64,000 bases of DNA. Origin: an uncultured Ruminococcus sp. (lineage in GTDB: Bacteria; Bacillota; Clostridia; Oscillospirales; Ruminococcaceae). Where the stretch lies: contig CALEPT010000236.1 of the NCBI GenBank assembly GCA_937910385.1, forward strand, positions 10,867 through 74,866. The letters are read 5' to 3'. A program made the position numbers and the translations under genes. This document shows positions 17,334 through 26,788 of the stretch, one piece after another. Every line of letters begins with the position of its first letter. Position 1 is the stretch's first letter. The notes below the pieces were generated by a model that saw nothing but the letters and a program-made list of their open reading frames with translations, had not been told where the DNA came from and did no database searches.

Positions 17334-18454
17334 TAATCACTTACGCAGATATTGATGGATTCAAAAATCTCTCGGGAATTTCATTTGCTCCCGATCCAAA
17401 ATACAACATAATACTTGGACCTAACGCGCAGGGAAAGACCAATCTGCTTGAAGCGATGTGGATACTTTCCGGCTGCAGGAGCTTCCGCGGCTCTAAGGAA
17501 AAGGATTATATAAGTCTTGAAGGAAGCAGAATGTCTTCAAAAATAAAAATAAAAGACAGTGTAAGAGAACAGAAAATATCCTTTGAGATGACAAAAAGCG
17601 CAAATTCCTCGAAAATTATCCATTTGAACGGAGTAAAGCAGAAGGGAACAAAAGCTCTGTTTGACGTTTTCAAGTGTATTGCGTTCATTCCCGACGACAC
17701 TGAGATAATCAAGGGTTCTCCCGAAAAAAGGCGTAATTTCATTGATATGGCAGCTTCGCAGCTCAATCCTATCTTTGTTGTACATATCAACAAAAACAAT
17801 ATAATCATGAATCAGCGCAACGCTTTGCTGAAAGATATAGCTCAGGGGAATGCTTCCGCAGATGTCCTTGAAATATGGGACAGGCAGGCAGCTCATGAGG
17901 GTGCACTGATCTCTTACATGAGGAATGAGTATATAGCCAAGATAAACGAGATCTGCGGCAGGCTTTATAAGACAATTTCAGGCGGGACTGAGGAGCTTGA
18001 GTTCGAGTACAAGTCCAACGTTTACAAGCCCGAGGATTTTGAAAAGCCATGCGGAGAGGAGGCATTCGAGCAGTACTACAGCAAGCTGCGCGAGACCTCA
18101 GATTATGATATCCGCACGGGCTCGACACATTCCGGTGTGAACCGCGACGAAATAGTAATAAAAATAAACGGAGTCAGCGCGAAAGATTACGGCTCGCAAG
18201 GACAGATAAAAAGCGCAGCTCTTGTGATGAAGCTTGCTCAGGCAGAGATATTCATGCAGAAATCCAAAGATGCGCCTGTCGTCTTCCTCGACGACGTTAT
18301 GGGAGAGCTTGACGAAAGCCGTCAGAGGTTTGTGCTCGACATGATAAGGGATATGCAGGTTTTTCTGACAACTCCTAACGAAAGCGCACTTCTTCCGGAA
18401 ATAAAAGGAAAGATACTCCGTATAAGCGGCGGAAGGATAATGGAGGCGGAATAG
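17330..18454 (+). CDS. recF: DNA repair and gap-filling recombination protein RecF
   Basis: SMC-like ATPase helping load RecA at single-strand gaps. 374 residues with Walker A LGPNAQGKTNLLEA, an ABC signature segment (YGSQGQIKSAALVMKL) and Walker B VVFLDDVMGELD. It begins with GTG overlapping the yaaA stop; no later ATG fits the N-terminal MIITYADIDGFKN, which aligns with the family start. Confidence 0.95.
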   Translation: MIITYADIDGFKNLSGISFAPDPKYNIILGPNAQGKTNLLEAMWILSGCRSFRGSKEKDYISLEGSRMSSKIKIKDSVREQKISFEMTKSANSSKIIHLNGVKQKGTKALFDVFKCIAFIPDDTEIIKGSPEKRRNFIDMAASQLNPIFVVHINKNNIIMNQRNALLKDIAQGNASADVLEIWDRQAAHEGALISYMRNEYIAKINEICGRLYKTISGGTEELEFEYKSNVYKPEDFEKPCGEEAFEQYYSKLRETSDYDIRTGSTHSGVNRDEIVIKINGVSAKDYGSQGQIKSAALVMKLAQAEIFMQKSKDAPVVFLDDVMGELDESRQRFVLDMIRDMQVFLTTPNESALLPEIKGKILRISGGRIMEAE

Positions 18455-18706
18455 ATGTACCTTCATATCGGTAATAATTACTCTGTAGATACACGGGATA
18501 TTGTGGGAATTTTCGACATTGAGAACACAACTGTTGAAAAGTGTACTAAGAAGCTTTTAGAACGCGCTGAAAAGGAGCATAAATGCGTTTATACGACCTA
18601 TGAGATGCCAAAAAGCTTTATAGTCACGATGAAAAACGGTAAAGAAAGAGTTTATATCTCGCAGCTTGCGGCAGGGACGCTGAAAAAGCGGTTGATCGAG
18701 GGGTGA
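18455..18706 (+). CDS. remB: DUF370/RemB-like protein (YaaB)
   Basis: 83 residues beginning MYLHIGNNYSVDTRDIVGIFD, matching the DUF370 (RemA/RemB) family found between recF and gyrB. In Bacillus RemA and RemB affect matrix gene expression; RemA-type proteins assemble as DNA-binding rings. The ATG follows the recF stop directly. Confidence 0.8.
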   Translation: MYLHIGNNYSVDTRDIVGIFDIENTTVEKCTKKLLERAEKEHKCVYTTYEMPKSFIVTMKNGKERVYISQLAAGTLKKRLIEG

Positions 18707-18712
18707 TCACCT

Positions 18713-19234
18713 ATGGATCATCAAAAAAGGATAAGAAAATTATCTCTTGCATCGGCAATAGTGTTCCTTACATACAATATCCTTATGCTGCTGTTTTGCA
18801 TAAAGCCGGATATCATAATGCTGATACCGTATTTTGATTATCTTGAGGAATATTACGACGGTGAATATTGGTTTATACATTCATTGGATGAAGATATAAT
18901 AGACTTTGGAGGAATTTTGATACCTTCATTTCTGAATATTATGCTTTTTGCATCAGCATTGCTGAGAGTGAAAAAGAACAGAAGTATATCAAAGAAAAAA
19001 GGTACAGCAGGTCTTATTATTTCGATAATTTTACTTGTTTCGGAGTACATTAGTCTTCTTCTTTTATATAAACATTACTATTACTTGAATGAGCTCTTAG
19101 GAGATTGTTTGATGATCCTTATATTAATGTTTATGATACCTGTTATAGGCGAGATCATTCTTGCATTATCATTTGCATATGAAATAATTTTCTCTGAAAT
19201 AGCAGAAACAAAAACCTTTGGAGGTAAAAAATGA
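18713..19234 (+). CDS. Four-helix membrane protein, unknown function
   Basis: 173 residues with about four transmembrane segments (near residues 11-33, 66-84, 98-120 and 133-160) and an acidic extracellular-looking loop after the first (DYLEEYYDGEYWFIHSLDED). No family recognised. GAGGGGTGATC precedes the ATG and the stop overlaps the gyrB ATG by four bases, so it is co-translated with gyrB. Confidence 0.75.
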   Translation: MDHQKRIRKLSLASAIVFLTYNILMLLFCIKPDIIMLIPYFDYLEEYYDGEYWFIHSLDEDIIDFGGILIPSFLNIMLFASALLRVKKNRSISKKKGTAGLIISIILLVSEYISLLLLYKHYYYLNELLGDCLMILILMFMIPVIGEIILALSFAYEIIFSEIAETKTFGGKK

Positions 19235-21162
19235 GTCAGCAGAATAACAATAATTACGACGAAAACGACATACAGGTCTTGGAAGGACTTGAAGCCGTCA
19301 GAAAGCGTCCCGGAATGTATATAGGCTCAACAGGTCCGAGCGGTTTGCATCACCTCGTTTACGAGATAGTGGACAATTCTATAGACGAAGCACTTGCGGG
19401 CTATTGCACCGAGATAACCGTCGAGATACTGCCGGGGGACATTATCCGCGTTTCTGATAACGGCCGAGGCATCCCCGTAGGCATCCACCCTAAAGAGGGG
19501 ATATCCGCAGCGACTGTTGTTTATACGATACTCCACGCGGGCGGAAAATTCGGCGGCGGCGGATATAAGGTCTCGGGCGGACTTCACGGCGTCGGAGCTT
19601 CCGTTGTAAATGCGCTTTCCGAGTGGCTTGAGCTCACCGTAAAAGACGGCGAGCACGTTTACTTCCAGAAATTTAACCGAGGAAATTACGATGAACAGCT
19701 CAAAATAATAGGCGATATCTCAGAGACCGGTACAAGCGTAATGTTCAAAGCGGACGGAGAGATATTCGAGAGCACTGTTTATGATTATGAGATACTTCTT
19801 AAAAGACTGCGTGAACAGGCATTCCTGAATGCGGGAATAAAGATAATTTTCACAGACAAGCGCGACAGCTCTGAGATTAAGGGCGAAACACTTCATTATG
19901 AGGGCGGTATACGCCAGTTTGTAGAGCATATCCATGCTACACGAGGATATGAACCTCTCAGCGGAGATGTTATCTATATTTCGGGAACTCAGGGCGATTC
20001 ATTTGCCGAGATAGCTCTACAGTATAACGACAGCTACAATGAAGTTATCTTATCGTTTGCAAATAATATCCATACAAAGGACGGCGGATCGCATGAGAAC
20101 GGCTTCAAGAACGCGCTCACTAAGGTCATAAATGAGTACGGCAGAAAAATGGGAAAGCTCAAGGATAAGGAAGCTCTCAAGGGAGACGATGTCCGCGAGG
20201 GTCTTACTGCTATAATTTCTGTAAAGCTGACTGAGTGCGAATTTGAGGGACAAACAAAGGGAAGGCTCGGAAATCCCGAGGTAAAGCCTTTTGTAGAAAA
20301 GCTCGTAACCGAAAAGCTTATGAATTTCTTAGAAGAGAATCCGGATATTTCAAACATAATATTCGATAAGTGTATGTCGGCACTCCGTGCGCGTGAGGCA
20401 GCAAAGAGAGCTCGTGAGGCAGAGCGTAAGAAGAATGCCTTCGGAAATTCTCCCATGCCCGAGAAGCTTGCCGACTGCGCCGAGCGCGACAATCGCTACA
20501 CCGAGATATATATCGTCGAGGGAGATTCGGCGGGAGGCTCCGCGAAGCAGGGACGCGACCGTAAATATCAGGCTATCCTCTCTCTATGGGGAAAAATGCT
20601 CAATGTCGAAAAAGCAAGAATTGATCGTATTTACGGAAACGACAAGCTTGAGCCGGTCGTTACGGCTCTCGGTACGGGAATAGGCGAGGATTTTGATATA
20701 GAAAAGCTCAGGTACGGTAAAGTTATTATAATGGCTGATGCCGACGTTGACGGAATGCATATCCGCACACTGCTGCTTACTTTCTTCTTCCGCTACATGA
20801 GACCCCTTATCACTAATGGTAACGTATATATAGCACAGCCTCCGCTGTTCAGAGTAGAGCGCAAAAAGAAGGTATGCTATGCCTTTTCAGATGAAGAAAG
20901 AGACAGATATATAGCAGAGCTCTCAGAGGACGGCAAATATAAGGACGTTGCAGTTCAGCGCTATAAGGGTCTTGGTGAGATGGATCCAATGCAGCTCTGG
21001 GAGACCACTATGGATCCTGAGCGCCGCACTATCATAAAGATACAGATGGAGGATGCACTCAAAGCTGATGAAACTTTTTCTATCCTCATGGGTGATAAAG
21101 TAGAGCCGAGAAGGAATTTCATTGAAAAGAATGCTAAATTTGCACAGAATTTGGATATATAA
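19231..21162 (+). CDS. gyrB: DNA gyrase subunit B
   Basis: ATPase subunit of gyrase, 643 residues. The GHKL ATPase domain shows EIVDNSIDEALAG and SGGLHGVGASVVNAL; the TOPRIM domain shows EGDSAGGSAKQGRDR and ADADVDGMH; the C-terminus ends RRNFIEKNA. GGAGG lies within the preceding gene. Confidence 0.98.
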   Translation: MSQQNNNNYDENDIQVLEGLEAVRKRPGMYIGSTGPSGLHHLVYEIVDNSIDEALAGYCTEITVEILPGDIIRVSDNGRGIPVGIHPKEGISAATVVYTILHAGGKFGGGGYKVSGGLHGVGASVVNALSEWLELTVKDGEHVYFQKFNRGNYDEQLKIIGDISETGTSVMFKADGEIFESTVYDYEILLKRLREQAFLNAGIKIIFTDKRDSSEIKGETLHYEGGIRQFVEHIHATRGYEPLSGDVIYISGTQGDSFAEIALQYNDSYNEVILSFANNIHTKDGGSHENGFKNALTKVINEYGRKMGKLKDKEALKGDDVREGLTAIISVKLTECEFEGQTKGRLGNPEVKPFVEKLVTEKLMNFLEENPDISNIIFDKCMSALRAREAAKRAREAERKKNAFGNSPMPEKLADCAERDNRYTEIYIVEGDSAGGSAKQGRDRKYQAILSLWGKMLNVEKARIDRIYGNDKLEPVVTALGTGIGEDFDIEKLRYGKVIIMADADVDGMHIRTLLLTFFFRYMRPLITNGNVYIAQPPLFRVERKKKVCYAFSDEERDRYIAELSEDGKYKDVAVQRYKGLGEMDPMQLWETTMDPERRTIIKIQMEDALKADETFSILMGDKVEPRRNFIEKNAKFAQNLDI

Positions 21163-21180
21163 TAACGATCTGGAGGAATA

Positions 21181-21750
21181 ATGAAAGAGAATTATAAGCT
21201 TGAAAAAGAGTATAAGATCCCTTTTGAGACTTTTAAAAAGGGCTATACAGCTTTTCAAAAAAAATTTATCTATCCTAAAACATATATTTATACTGCAATA
21301 TTTATTATAATAGCAGTTGTGTTCATTGCTGCCGTTATAGAGGATAAATCTCAGTATATCGCATATATGCTGATAGTAATATGCATAGCTATGGCAGTGC
21401 GTCAGTGGTATAATCCGCGAAAACTGCGAAGTGAGCTTTTCGATACTGTAAAGGCAATAGGTGAGCCGGTATACAAAATCGGTGTTGCAAAGGAATATGT
21501 CGATATTTCCACAGTTAACAGCAATAGTGTTGAAAGCAAAGAGTCTGAAGAAGCTTCCTCTTATGACGATGAAGAGCAGTACGAGCTTCCGGAAAAGACA
21601 AGAATACAGATCGATAATGATTACGATCTTCTCGAATATGACGAATTTTTCCTCTTGTTTTCGGGGAAGGAGCTCTTTTACATAGTGCCGAAGAGCAGCT
21701 TCGATGAAGAAGAGCTTAAAATAATAAGAAATACAGCTAAAAGTCATTAA
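21181..21750 (+). CDS. YcxB-like membrane protein
   Basis: 189 residues with two transmembrane segments (about 38-55 and 59-77) and a C-terminal soluble part whose end (EYDEFFLLFSGKELFYIVPKSSF) resembles YcxB-like proteins. A Ser/Glu-rich acidic stretch interrupts the soluble region at about residues 113-138. It separates gyrB and gyrA, which usually adjoin. Family assignment is by resemblance only. Confidence 0.7.
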   Translation: MKENYKLEKEYKIPFETFKKGYTAFQKKFIYPKTYIYTAIFIIIAVVFIAAVIEDKSQYIAYMLIVICIAMAVRQWYNPRKLRSELFDTVKAIGEPVYKIGVAKEYVDISTVNSNSVESKESEEASSYDDEEQYELPEKTRIQIDNDYDLLEYDEFFLLFSGKELFYIVPKSSFDEEELKIIRNTAKSH

Positions 21751-21766
21751 TCATAACTATTGGTAT

Positions 21767-21843
21767 CGCCCGAAAGAGGCGGTTTATTAAAATTTCGTAC
21801 GGTTAATACGGACGCCTTGGGCTGAAGGGTAACAGCCAAAGGC
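21767..21843 (+). promoter_or_regulatory. Structured leader before gyrA
   Basis: Two hairpins in the 120-base spacer: CGCC / GGCG (21767-21781) and GCCTTGGGCTG / CAGCCAAAGGC (21814-21824 and 21833-21843, one mismatch). The second ends 13 bases before the gyrA AGGAGG. It is not followed by a long U-tract, so it looks more like a regulatory leader than a terminator. Confidence 0.4.
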
Positions 21844-21870
21844 TTAAAATTGCCACAGGAGGTAAAAGCT

Positions 21871-24498
21871 TTGCTTTACAACGATAATACAAAGGTCATA
21901 AATACCGAGATCGTTGACGAAATGGAAAATTCCATGCTCAACTATGCTATGTCGGTAATTGTTTCACGAGCACTTCCCGATGTAAGAGACGGTCTTAAAC
22001 CTGTTCACAGGCGAATCCTCTACACTCTGCATGAAAACGGACTTACTCCTGAGAAGCCTTACAGAAAGTGCGCCGATACCGTTGGTGCAGTTCTCGGACG
22101 ATATCATCCTCACGGAGACGCTTCCGTCTATGACGCACTCGTTCGTCTTGCTCAGGATTTCTCAATGCGATATCCGCTCGTTGACGGTCATGGAAACTTC
22201 GGCTCGATAGACGGCGACAAGGCTGCCGCTTATCGTTATACCGAGGCTAAAATGGCGAAGATGACCCTTGAAATGCTGACGGATATCAATAAGGAAACTG
22301 TTGATTATACTTCAAACTATGACGATCGTCTTAAAGAACCTGTCGTTTTGCCGTCGCGCTTTCCTAATCTGCTTGTAAACGGCTCGGTAGGTATCGCTGT
22401 TGGTATGGCAACCAATATTCCTCCCCACAATCTCGGAGAGGTTATAGACGCTCTTAAGCTTCTCATTGAGGATCCTGACTGCACTATGGAGCAGCTCATG
22501 GAGTATATTCAGGGACCAGACTTCCCAACGGGCGGCATTGTAATGGGCAAAGCGGGTATCCGCGCTGCATATGGTACAGGAAGAGGAAAAATAACCCTCC
22601 GCAGCCGCACTCACTTTGAGGAGATAAAGGGCAGGAACTGTATTATAGTTGACGAGATACCCTACATGGTCAACAAAACAGTTATCCTCAAAAATATTAA
22701 TCAGCTTTGTAAGGATAAGCGTATAGAAGGAGTTTATGACCTCCGAGACGAGTCCGACAAGGATGGTATGAGGATAGTCATTGAGCTGAAAAAGGATGCT
22801 GCGCCGCAGATAGTCCTCAATAAGCTATTTGCGCTGACTAAGCTGCAGGATACCGTGGGTATCATTATGCTTGCTTTGGTGAACAACGAGCCTAAGATAC
22901 TTACCTTAAAGCAGATGCTCAGCCACTATCTCGATTTTCAAGTAGATGTTATTCAGCGCAGAACGCGCTTTGATCTGCGCAAGGCGCTCGAAAGAGCTCA
23001 CATTTTGCAGGGCTTCGTGCTTGCAGCCGACCACATCGACGAGGTAATACAGATAATCCGCTCCAGCGCTACCGTTCAGGAAGCTAAGGAGCGCATGATA
23101 GAGCGCTTCAAGGATGTTGATATGTCGGCGCTCCTCGACCGCTCACAGTACGACTTCACAGGTCTTCACATTGAACAGCAGACCGGTCTTTCCGAGGAAC
23201 AGGCAGAGGCTATCGTTCAGATGAGGCTCGGTCAGCTCACAGGTCTCGAAAGACAGAAGATAACCGACGAGTTATATGGACTTCTCACGAAGATATCAGA
23301 ATATGAGGATATCCTTGCCGATGTGAACCGCGTTTACGAGATAATCATGAACGATCTTGACGCTATCAGGAAGAAATTCAGTGACAAGAGAAGGACAGAC
23401 ATAGAGAATGTCAGCGGCGAGGTTGACATCGAGGATCTTATTCCCGAGGAAGACTGCGTTGTAACTCTCACCAATAACGGCTACATCAAGCGTATGCCTC
23501 TCACGGAGTACAAGACCCAGCACCGCGGCGGACGAGGTATCACAGGCATGAAGCAGCGCGAGGAGGACTTCGTTGAAGAGATGTTCATCTGCGGTACTCA
23601 TGACAATATCCTCTTTATCTCTAACAAAGGTATCATGTACAAGCTCAAATGCTATGAGGTGCCCGATGGTTCTAAGGCTTCAAGAGGCTTCAATCTGATA
23701 AATCTGCTTCCTCTCACTGACGGCGAGAAGATAGCAGCAATGATAAAGACAACCGATTTCAGCGATGAGAGATTCATCACTATGGTCACGAAAAACGGCA
23801 AGATAAAGAGAACTAACCTTTCGCTTTACAAGAATGTCCGCAAGAACGGTCTTATCGCGATAGGTCTCGACGAGGGCGACGAGATAGCAGGTGTACGCAT
23901 GACTGACGGAAATGCTCAGCTCTTTGTTGCCACAAGAAACGGTATGGCTATCCGCATCGAGGAAAATAAGGGAAGGTCGATGTCGCGCTCGGCTCATGGT
24001 GTAAGAGTTATAAAGCTGCGTGACGGCGACTATGTTGTAGGAATGGCAAGAGTCCGCGAGGGAGCTTCTCTTCTCACGGTCACCGAAAACGGCTACGGCA
24101 AAAAGACCGACCTCGACAGCTACCGCATACAGAACCGCGGCGGCTATGGTCTCACTAATTACAAGGTTGACGACGTAAGAGGACACGTCTGCGGCATCAA
24201 GATAGTTGACGAGGAGGACGACATAATCCTCGTTTCGAGCGACGGTATCATTATAAGGATACTTGCGAGTGATATCCGCATTATGGGGCGTATCGCAAAG
24301 GGAGTCCGTGTGATGAAGGTCAACGAGGGCGCAAAGGTGGTCGCATTCACGCGCGCCGAGCATGACGACAATGTGCAGACCGAAAAGGTAGAACAGCTCA
24401 CAGAGGAGCAAATAAAGCAGGCAGAAGCAGAGGCTTCACTTGAAGAGCAGAACGAGGTAGTCATTGAAGCTGAGCCGGAGGACGGCAACGATGAGTAA
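21871..24498 (+). CDS. gyrA: DNA gyrase subunit A
   Basis: DNA breakage and reunion subunit, 875 residues. The catalytic Tyr lies in AAAYRYTEAKM; the quinolone-resistance region reads HPHGDASVYDALVRLAQDFSMR, with Ser and Asp at the usual resistance positions in wild-type form. The C-terminal beta-pinwheel includes the GyrA box QHRGGRGITGMK, and the tail is acidic. The frame opens at TTG 21850, but AGGAGG at 21857-21862 fixes translation to TTG 21871 (MLYNDNTKVIN). Confidence 0.97.
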   Translation: MLYNDNTKVINTEIVDEMENSMLNYAMSVIVSRALPDVRDGLKPVHRRILYTLHENGLTPEKPYRKCADTVGAVLGRYHPHGDASVYDALVRLAQDFSMRYPLVDGHGNFGSIDGDKAAAYRYTEAKMAKMTLEMLTDINKETVDYTSNYDDRLKEPVVLPSRFPNLLVNGSVGIAVGMATNIPPHNLGEVIDALKLLIEDPDCTMEQLMEYIQGPDFPTGGIVMGKAGIRAAYGTGRGKITLRSRTHFEEIKGRNCIIVDEIPYMVNKTVILKNINQLCKDKRIEGVYDLRDESDKDGMRIVIELKKDAAPQIVLNKLFALTKLQDTVGIIMLALVNNEPKILTLKQMLSHYLDFQVDVIQRRTRFDLRKALERAHILQGFVLAADHIDEVIQIIRSSATVQEAKERMIERFKDVDMSALLDRSQYDFTGLHIEQQTGLSEEQAEAIVQMRLGQLTGLERQKITDELYGLLTKISEYEDILADVNRVYEIIMNDLDAIRKKFSDKRRTDIENVSGEVDIEDLIPEEDCVVTLTNNGYIKRMPLTEYKTQHRGGRGITGMKQREEDFVEEMFICGTHDNILFISNKGIMYKLKCYEVPDGSKASRGFNLINLLPLTDGEKIAAMIKTTDFSDERFITMVTKNGKIKRTNLSLYKNVRKNGLIAIGLDEGDEIAGVRMTDGNAQLFVATRNGMAIRIEENKGRSMSRSAHGVRVIKLRDGDYVVGMARVREGASLLTVTENGYGKKTDLDSYRIQNRGGYGLTNYKVDDVRGHVCGIKIVDEEDDIILVSSDGIIIRILASDIRIMGRIAKGVRVMKVNEGAKVVAFTRAEHDDNVQTEKVEQLTEEQIKQAEAEASLEEQNEVVIEAEPEDGNDE

Positions 24499-24955
24499 GG
24501 AGCCCGAACGCGGCTTCCTCGTATATGAGGAGAGACCCTTCACAGCGATAGTGATAGTGCTGCTAAGCCTGTTCTGCCAGTGGGGAAACTGGTTTGTGTA
24601 CGAAAAATTGGGGTATTCATGGGAATTTACACTTGTAACTCCCCTGATACTTTGCCTTATGTATCATTTTGTACAGATGGATGCGGGCATAAACGGGAAT
24701 TTCTCACGGCTGTTTTTCTTCAGATTTGCAGTACTTGTGCCGCTTCTCATAGGGATACTGCTGACTGTGATAATGCTGCTCAGCAGTCCGGATATCAGTA
24801 ATTTTGATCCCGAAGCGGAGTATAAGGGCAGCGTTCGCGAGATAATTGCGACGTATGCAGGAAGGTTTGTTTTCACTTCGCTTTATATGCTCATATTCGC
24901 GGTCATTGATATACCGATACTGAAATACATCGACTCGAAAAGGGAGAGCAATTGA
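24491..24955 (+). CDS. Four-helix membrane protein, unknown function
   Basis: 154 residues, about four transmembrane segments and a short acidic loop (SNFDPEAEYKGS). The ATG overlaps the end of gyrA and has GGAGG (24477-24481) 9 bases upstream; the longer frame to 24464 lacks such a site. Its stop overlaps the TTG start of the next gene. No family recognised. Confidence 0.7.
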   Translation: MSKEPERGFLVYEERPFTAIVIVLLSLFCQWGNWFVYEKLGYSWEFTLVTPLILCLMYHFVQMDAGINGNFSRLFFFRFAVLVPLLIGILLTVIMLLSSPDISNFDPEAEYKGSVREIIATYAGRFVFTSLYMLIFAVIDIPILKYIDSKRESN

Positions 24956-25749
24956 AATATATTATACTGATAGTAATGATTCTTTTCCTGATATATGCCG
25001 TATGCGAGAATGCTTTCATGCTCGTCGTGAGGCATGAAAAACTTGACATCGGAATCAGGATAGCTCATATCTCCGACCTGCACAAAAAGCGCTTCGGAAA
25101 GGAAAATTCTCACCTGTGCAGTAAGGTGGAAGCTGAATCTCCCGACATAATTATCATCAGCGGTGACATTGTTTCGAGGACTCAGACTGATTTTTCCGAC
25201 GTGGATAAAATGCTTGCGAGGCTGAAAAAAACAGCTCCCGTCTATGTGATTTTCGGTAATCACGAGCAGAGTCTTACGCCTGAAAAGCAGGAGGAGCTCA
25301 TTGATATCATCTCCAAAAACGGCGCTGTTTTGCTGAGAAACAGTCATGCTGCCGCAGAGATCAGGGGCAGGAGCTTTAATATTTACGGTATTGAGCCGAG
25401 TTACACGGTATATAAAAAAGATGACGGATATAATGATCTTGATATTGTGACGGAAAAAGATATGGAGGATCTGATTGGCAGGTGTCCTGATGGAGAGACT
25501 ATTCTTATAGCGCACAATCCGTTTTTTGGCGAAGCCTATGCTCAGTGGGGCGCGGATCATACCCTCAGCGGACATATTCACGGAGGGGCAGTGCGACTTT
25601 TCGGCGTGGGACTACTGTCTCCCGAAAGGCGGTTCTTCCCGAGGTATGCTAAGGGAATTTATACTATTGGTAATATGAAACTCCTTGTTTCGGCAGGGCT
25701 CGGGAAGCTGCGGCTTTTCAATCCTCCGGAAATAGTCATATATGATTAG
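24952..25749 (+). CDS. Membrane-anchored metallophosphoesterase (YaeI-like)
   Basis: 265 residues: an N-terminal membrane anchor, then a calcineurin-like phosphoesterase with metal-binding motifs HISDLH, SGDIVSR, FGNHEQ, AHNP and SGHIHGG in order. Family members act on phosphoesters such as UDP-diacylglucosamine or nucleotides; the substrate here cannot be told. It starts with TTG overlapping the upstream stop, after AGGGAGAG. Confidence 0.88.
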   Translation: MKYIILIVMILFLIYAVCENAFMLVVRHEKLDIGIRIAHISDLHKKRFGKENSHLCSKVEAESPDIIIISGDIVSRTQTDFSDVDKMLARLKKTAPVYVIFGNHEQSLTPEKQEELIDIISKNGAVLLRNSHAAAEIRGRSFNIYGIEPSYTVYKKDDGYNDLDIVTEKDMEDLIGRCPDGETILIAHNPFFGEAYAQWGADHTLSGHIHGGAVRLFGVGLLSPERRFFPRYAKGIYTIGNMKLLVSAGLGKLRLFNPPEIVIYD

Positions 25750-25775
25750 TAGGAGCGGCCCCTGCGGTCGCTCTG

Positions 25776-26393
25776 TCATATAATAAAAGCGAAAATAATC
25801 AACAGGATCCCTCCTGCCCACGATAGATCGCGGTGCAGTGAGGAAATTTTTTTTCCTGTCAGCGCACCGAGAAATATCGCTGAAAGTCCCGTAGCAAAGG
25901 TAAACATAAACGCTGCGGCAGGACGTATCTCTCCAAATCCGGAGCTGAAGCCTACTGCTGCCGAATCAAATGAGCCTGCAAATGCAAAGAGAGCTGCTTC
26001 TCCCGCCGAAAGTATCTTTGAGTTATCTATATCGGCAGCGGTATCGTCGAGATAGAGCTTTATTATAAGAGGACTTCCACGCATTTTCAACGATAGTTCT
26101 CCAGAGTCGGAAATATATTTCACAAGGCTTCTGACAAGGCTTTTAGCAATTGTTATGCAGCCAATAAGTATAAGTGCAGTAAGACCGATAATGTGGCAGA
26201 TATCAGGGCGGATAAAGCTTTCGAGCAAACCGGAAAGAACTATACAGACTCCCAGTACAGCGGCACATATGAAGCTTATCATAGCTGCGGATAAAAGCGG
26301 TATCCTGATATTATTGCCGCAGTATGCAGCAGCGGCGAGATAAGTATCAACGCTCACTGTAATAGCAAGGAAAATTTCTTTTTGCAAGGTCAT
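25776..26393 (-). CDS. ytaF: Sporulation-type membrane protein YtaF (MntP-like)
   Basis: 205 residues with about six membrane helices arranged as two MntP-like halves, including VSVDTYLAAAAY and SFDSAAVGFSSG, plus the middle segment DIDNSKILSAGEAALFA typical of YtaF. Function is not settled; MntP relatives export Mn2+. The ATG at 26393 has GGAGG only 3 bases away; TTG 26387 gives 9-base spacing and may be the true start. Convergent with the phosphoesterase gene. Confidence 0.75.
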   Translation of the reverse strand: MTLQKEIFLAITVSVDTYLAAAAYCGNNIRIPLLSAAMISFICAAVLGVCIVLSGLLESFIRPDICHIIGLTALILIGCITIAKSLVRSLVKYISDSGELSLKMRGSPLIIKLYLDDTAADIDNSKILSAGEAALFAFAGSFDSAAVGFSSGFGEIRPAAAFMFTFATGLSAIFLGALTGKKISSLHRDLSWAGGILLIIFAFII

Positions 26394-26788
26394 ACACCTC
26401 CGCTGTATAATATGCTCAGCGGAAATATATAGTGATTTGTCCTGAGATCTTTATCAATAACTGTGCGGATTCAGCTGAAACACAGATTCTCTATAGGCGA
26501 TAAAAATGAAAATTATTTCTCTTCATGTTTATTTTTCCTAATCAATGTGATATAGTTACATTCAGAAAATAAGAACCGCAGATTTTTTCCGCGATTTGTT
26601 GCTTTTTTTCTGACAATGTGATATAAGCGCGAGGCTCGCGCCGCCGTTTTCGCGATGAAGAAAAATGTGATCGTAATTTTTTCTCTGCGCAGTTGATTTT
26701 TTCGTCGTTATGTGATATAATTATATAAACGCTTGAAAAGTAACAGTTGATACCGGATTAACAATTAATTATATTGGGAGGGTTGTCG
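26394..26788 (+). promoter_or_regulatory. Tandem promoter region upstream of the TIM-barrel epimerase gene
   Basis: No gene. Three copies of ATGTGATATA (26545, 26616, 26710) each fall on an extended -10. Copy 3: TTGATT, 17 bp, TATAAT (26693-26721). Copy 2: TTGCTT, 17 bp, TATAAG (26599-26627). Copy 1: TTTATT, 17 bp, TATAGT (weak). A perfect 15-bp palindrome GCGCGAGGCTCGCGC (26627-26641) overlaps the start region of copy 2 and could be an operator. Confidence 0.65.

Noticed and set aside
26544..26562. CRP-like palindrome AATGT...ACATT
   Set aside because: Only the first of the three repeats has this symmetry and it is better explained as an extended -10.
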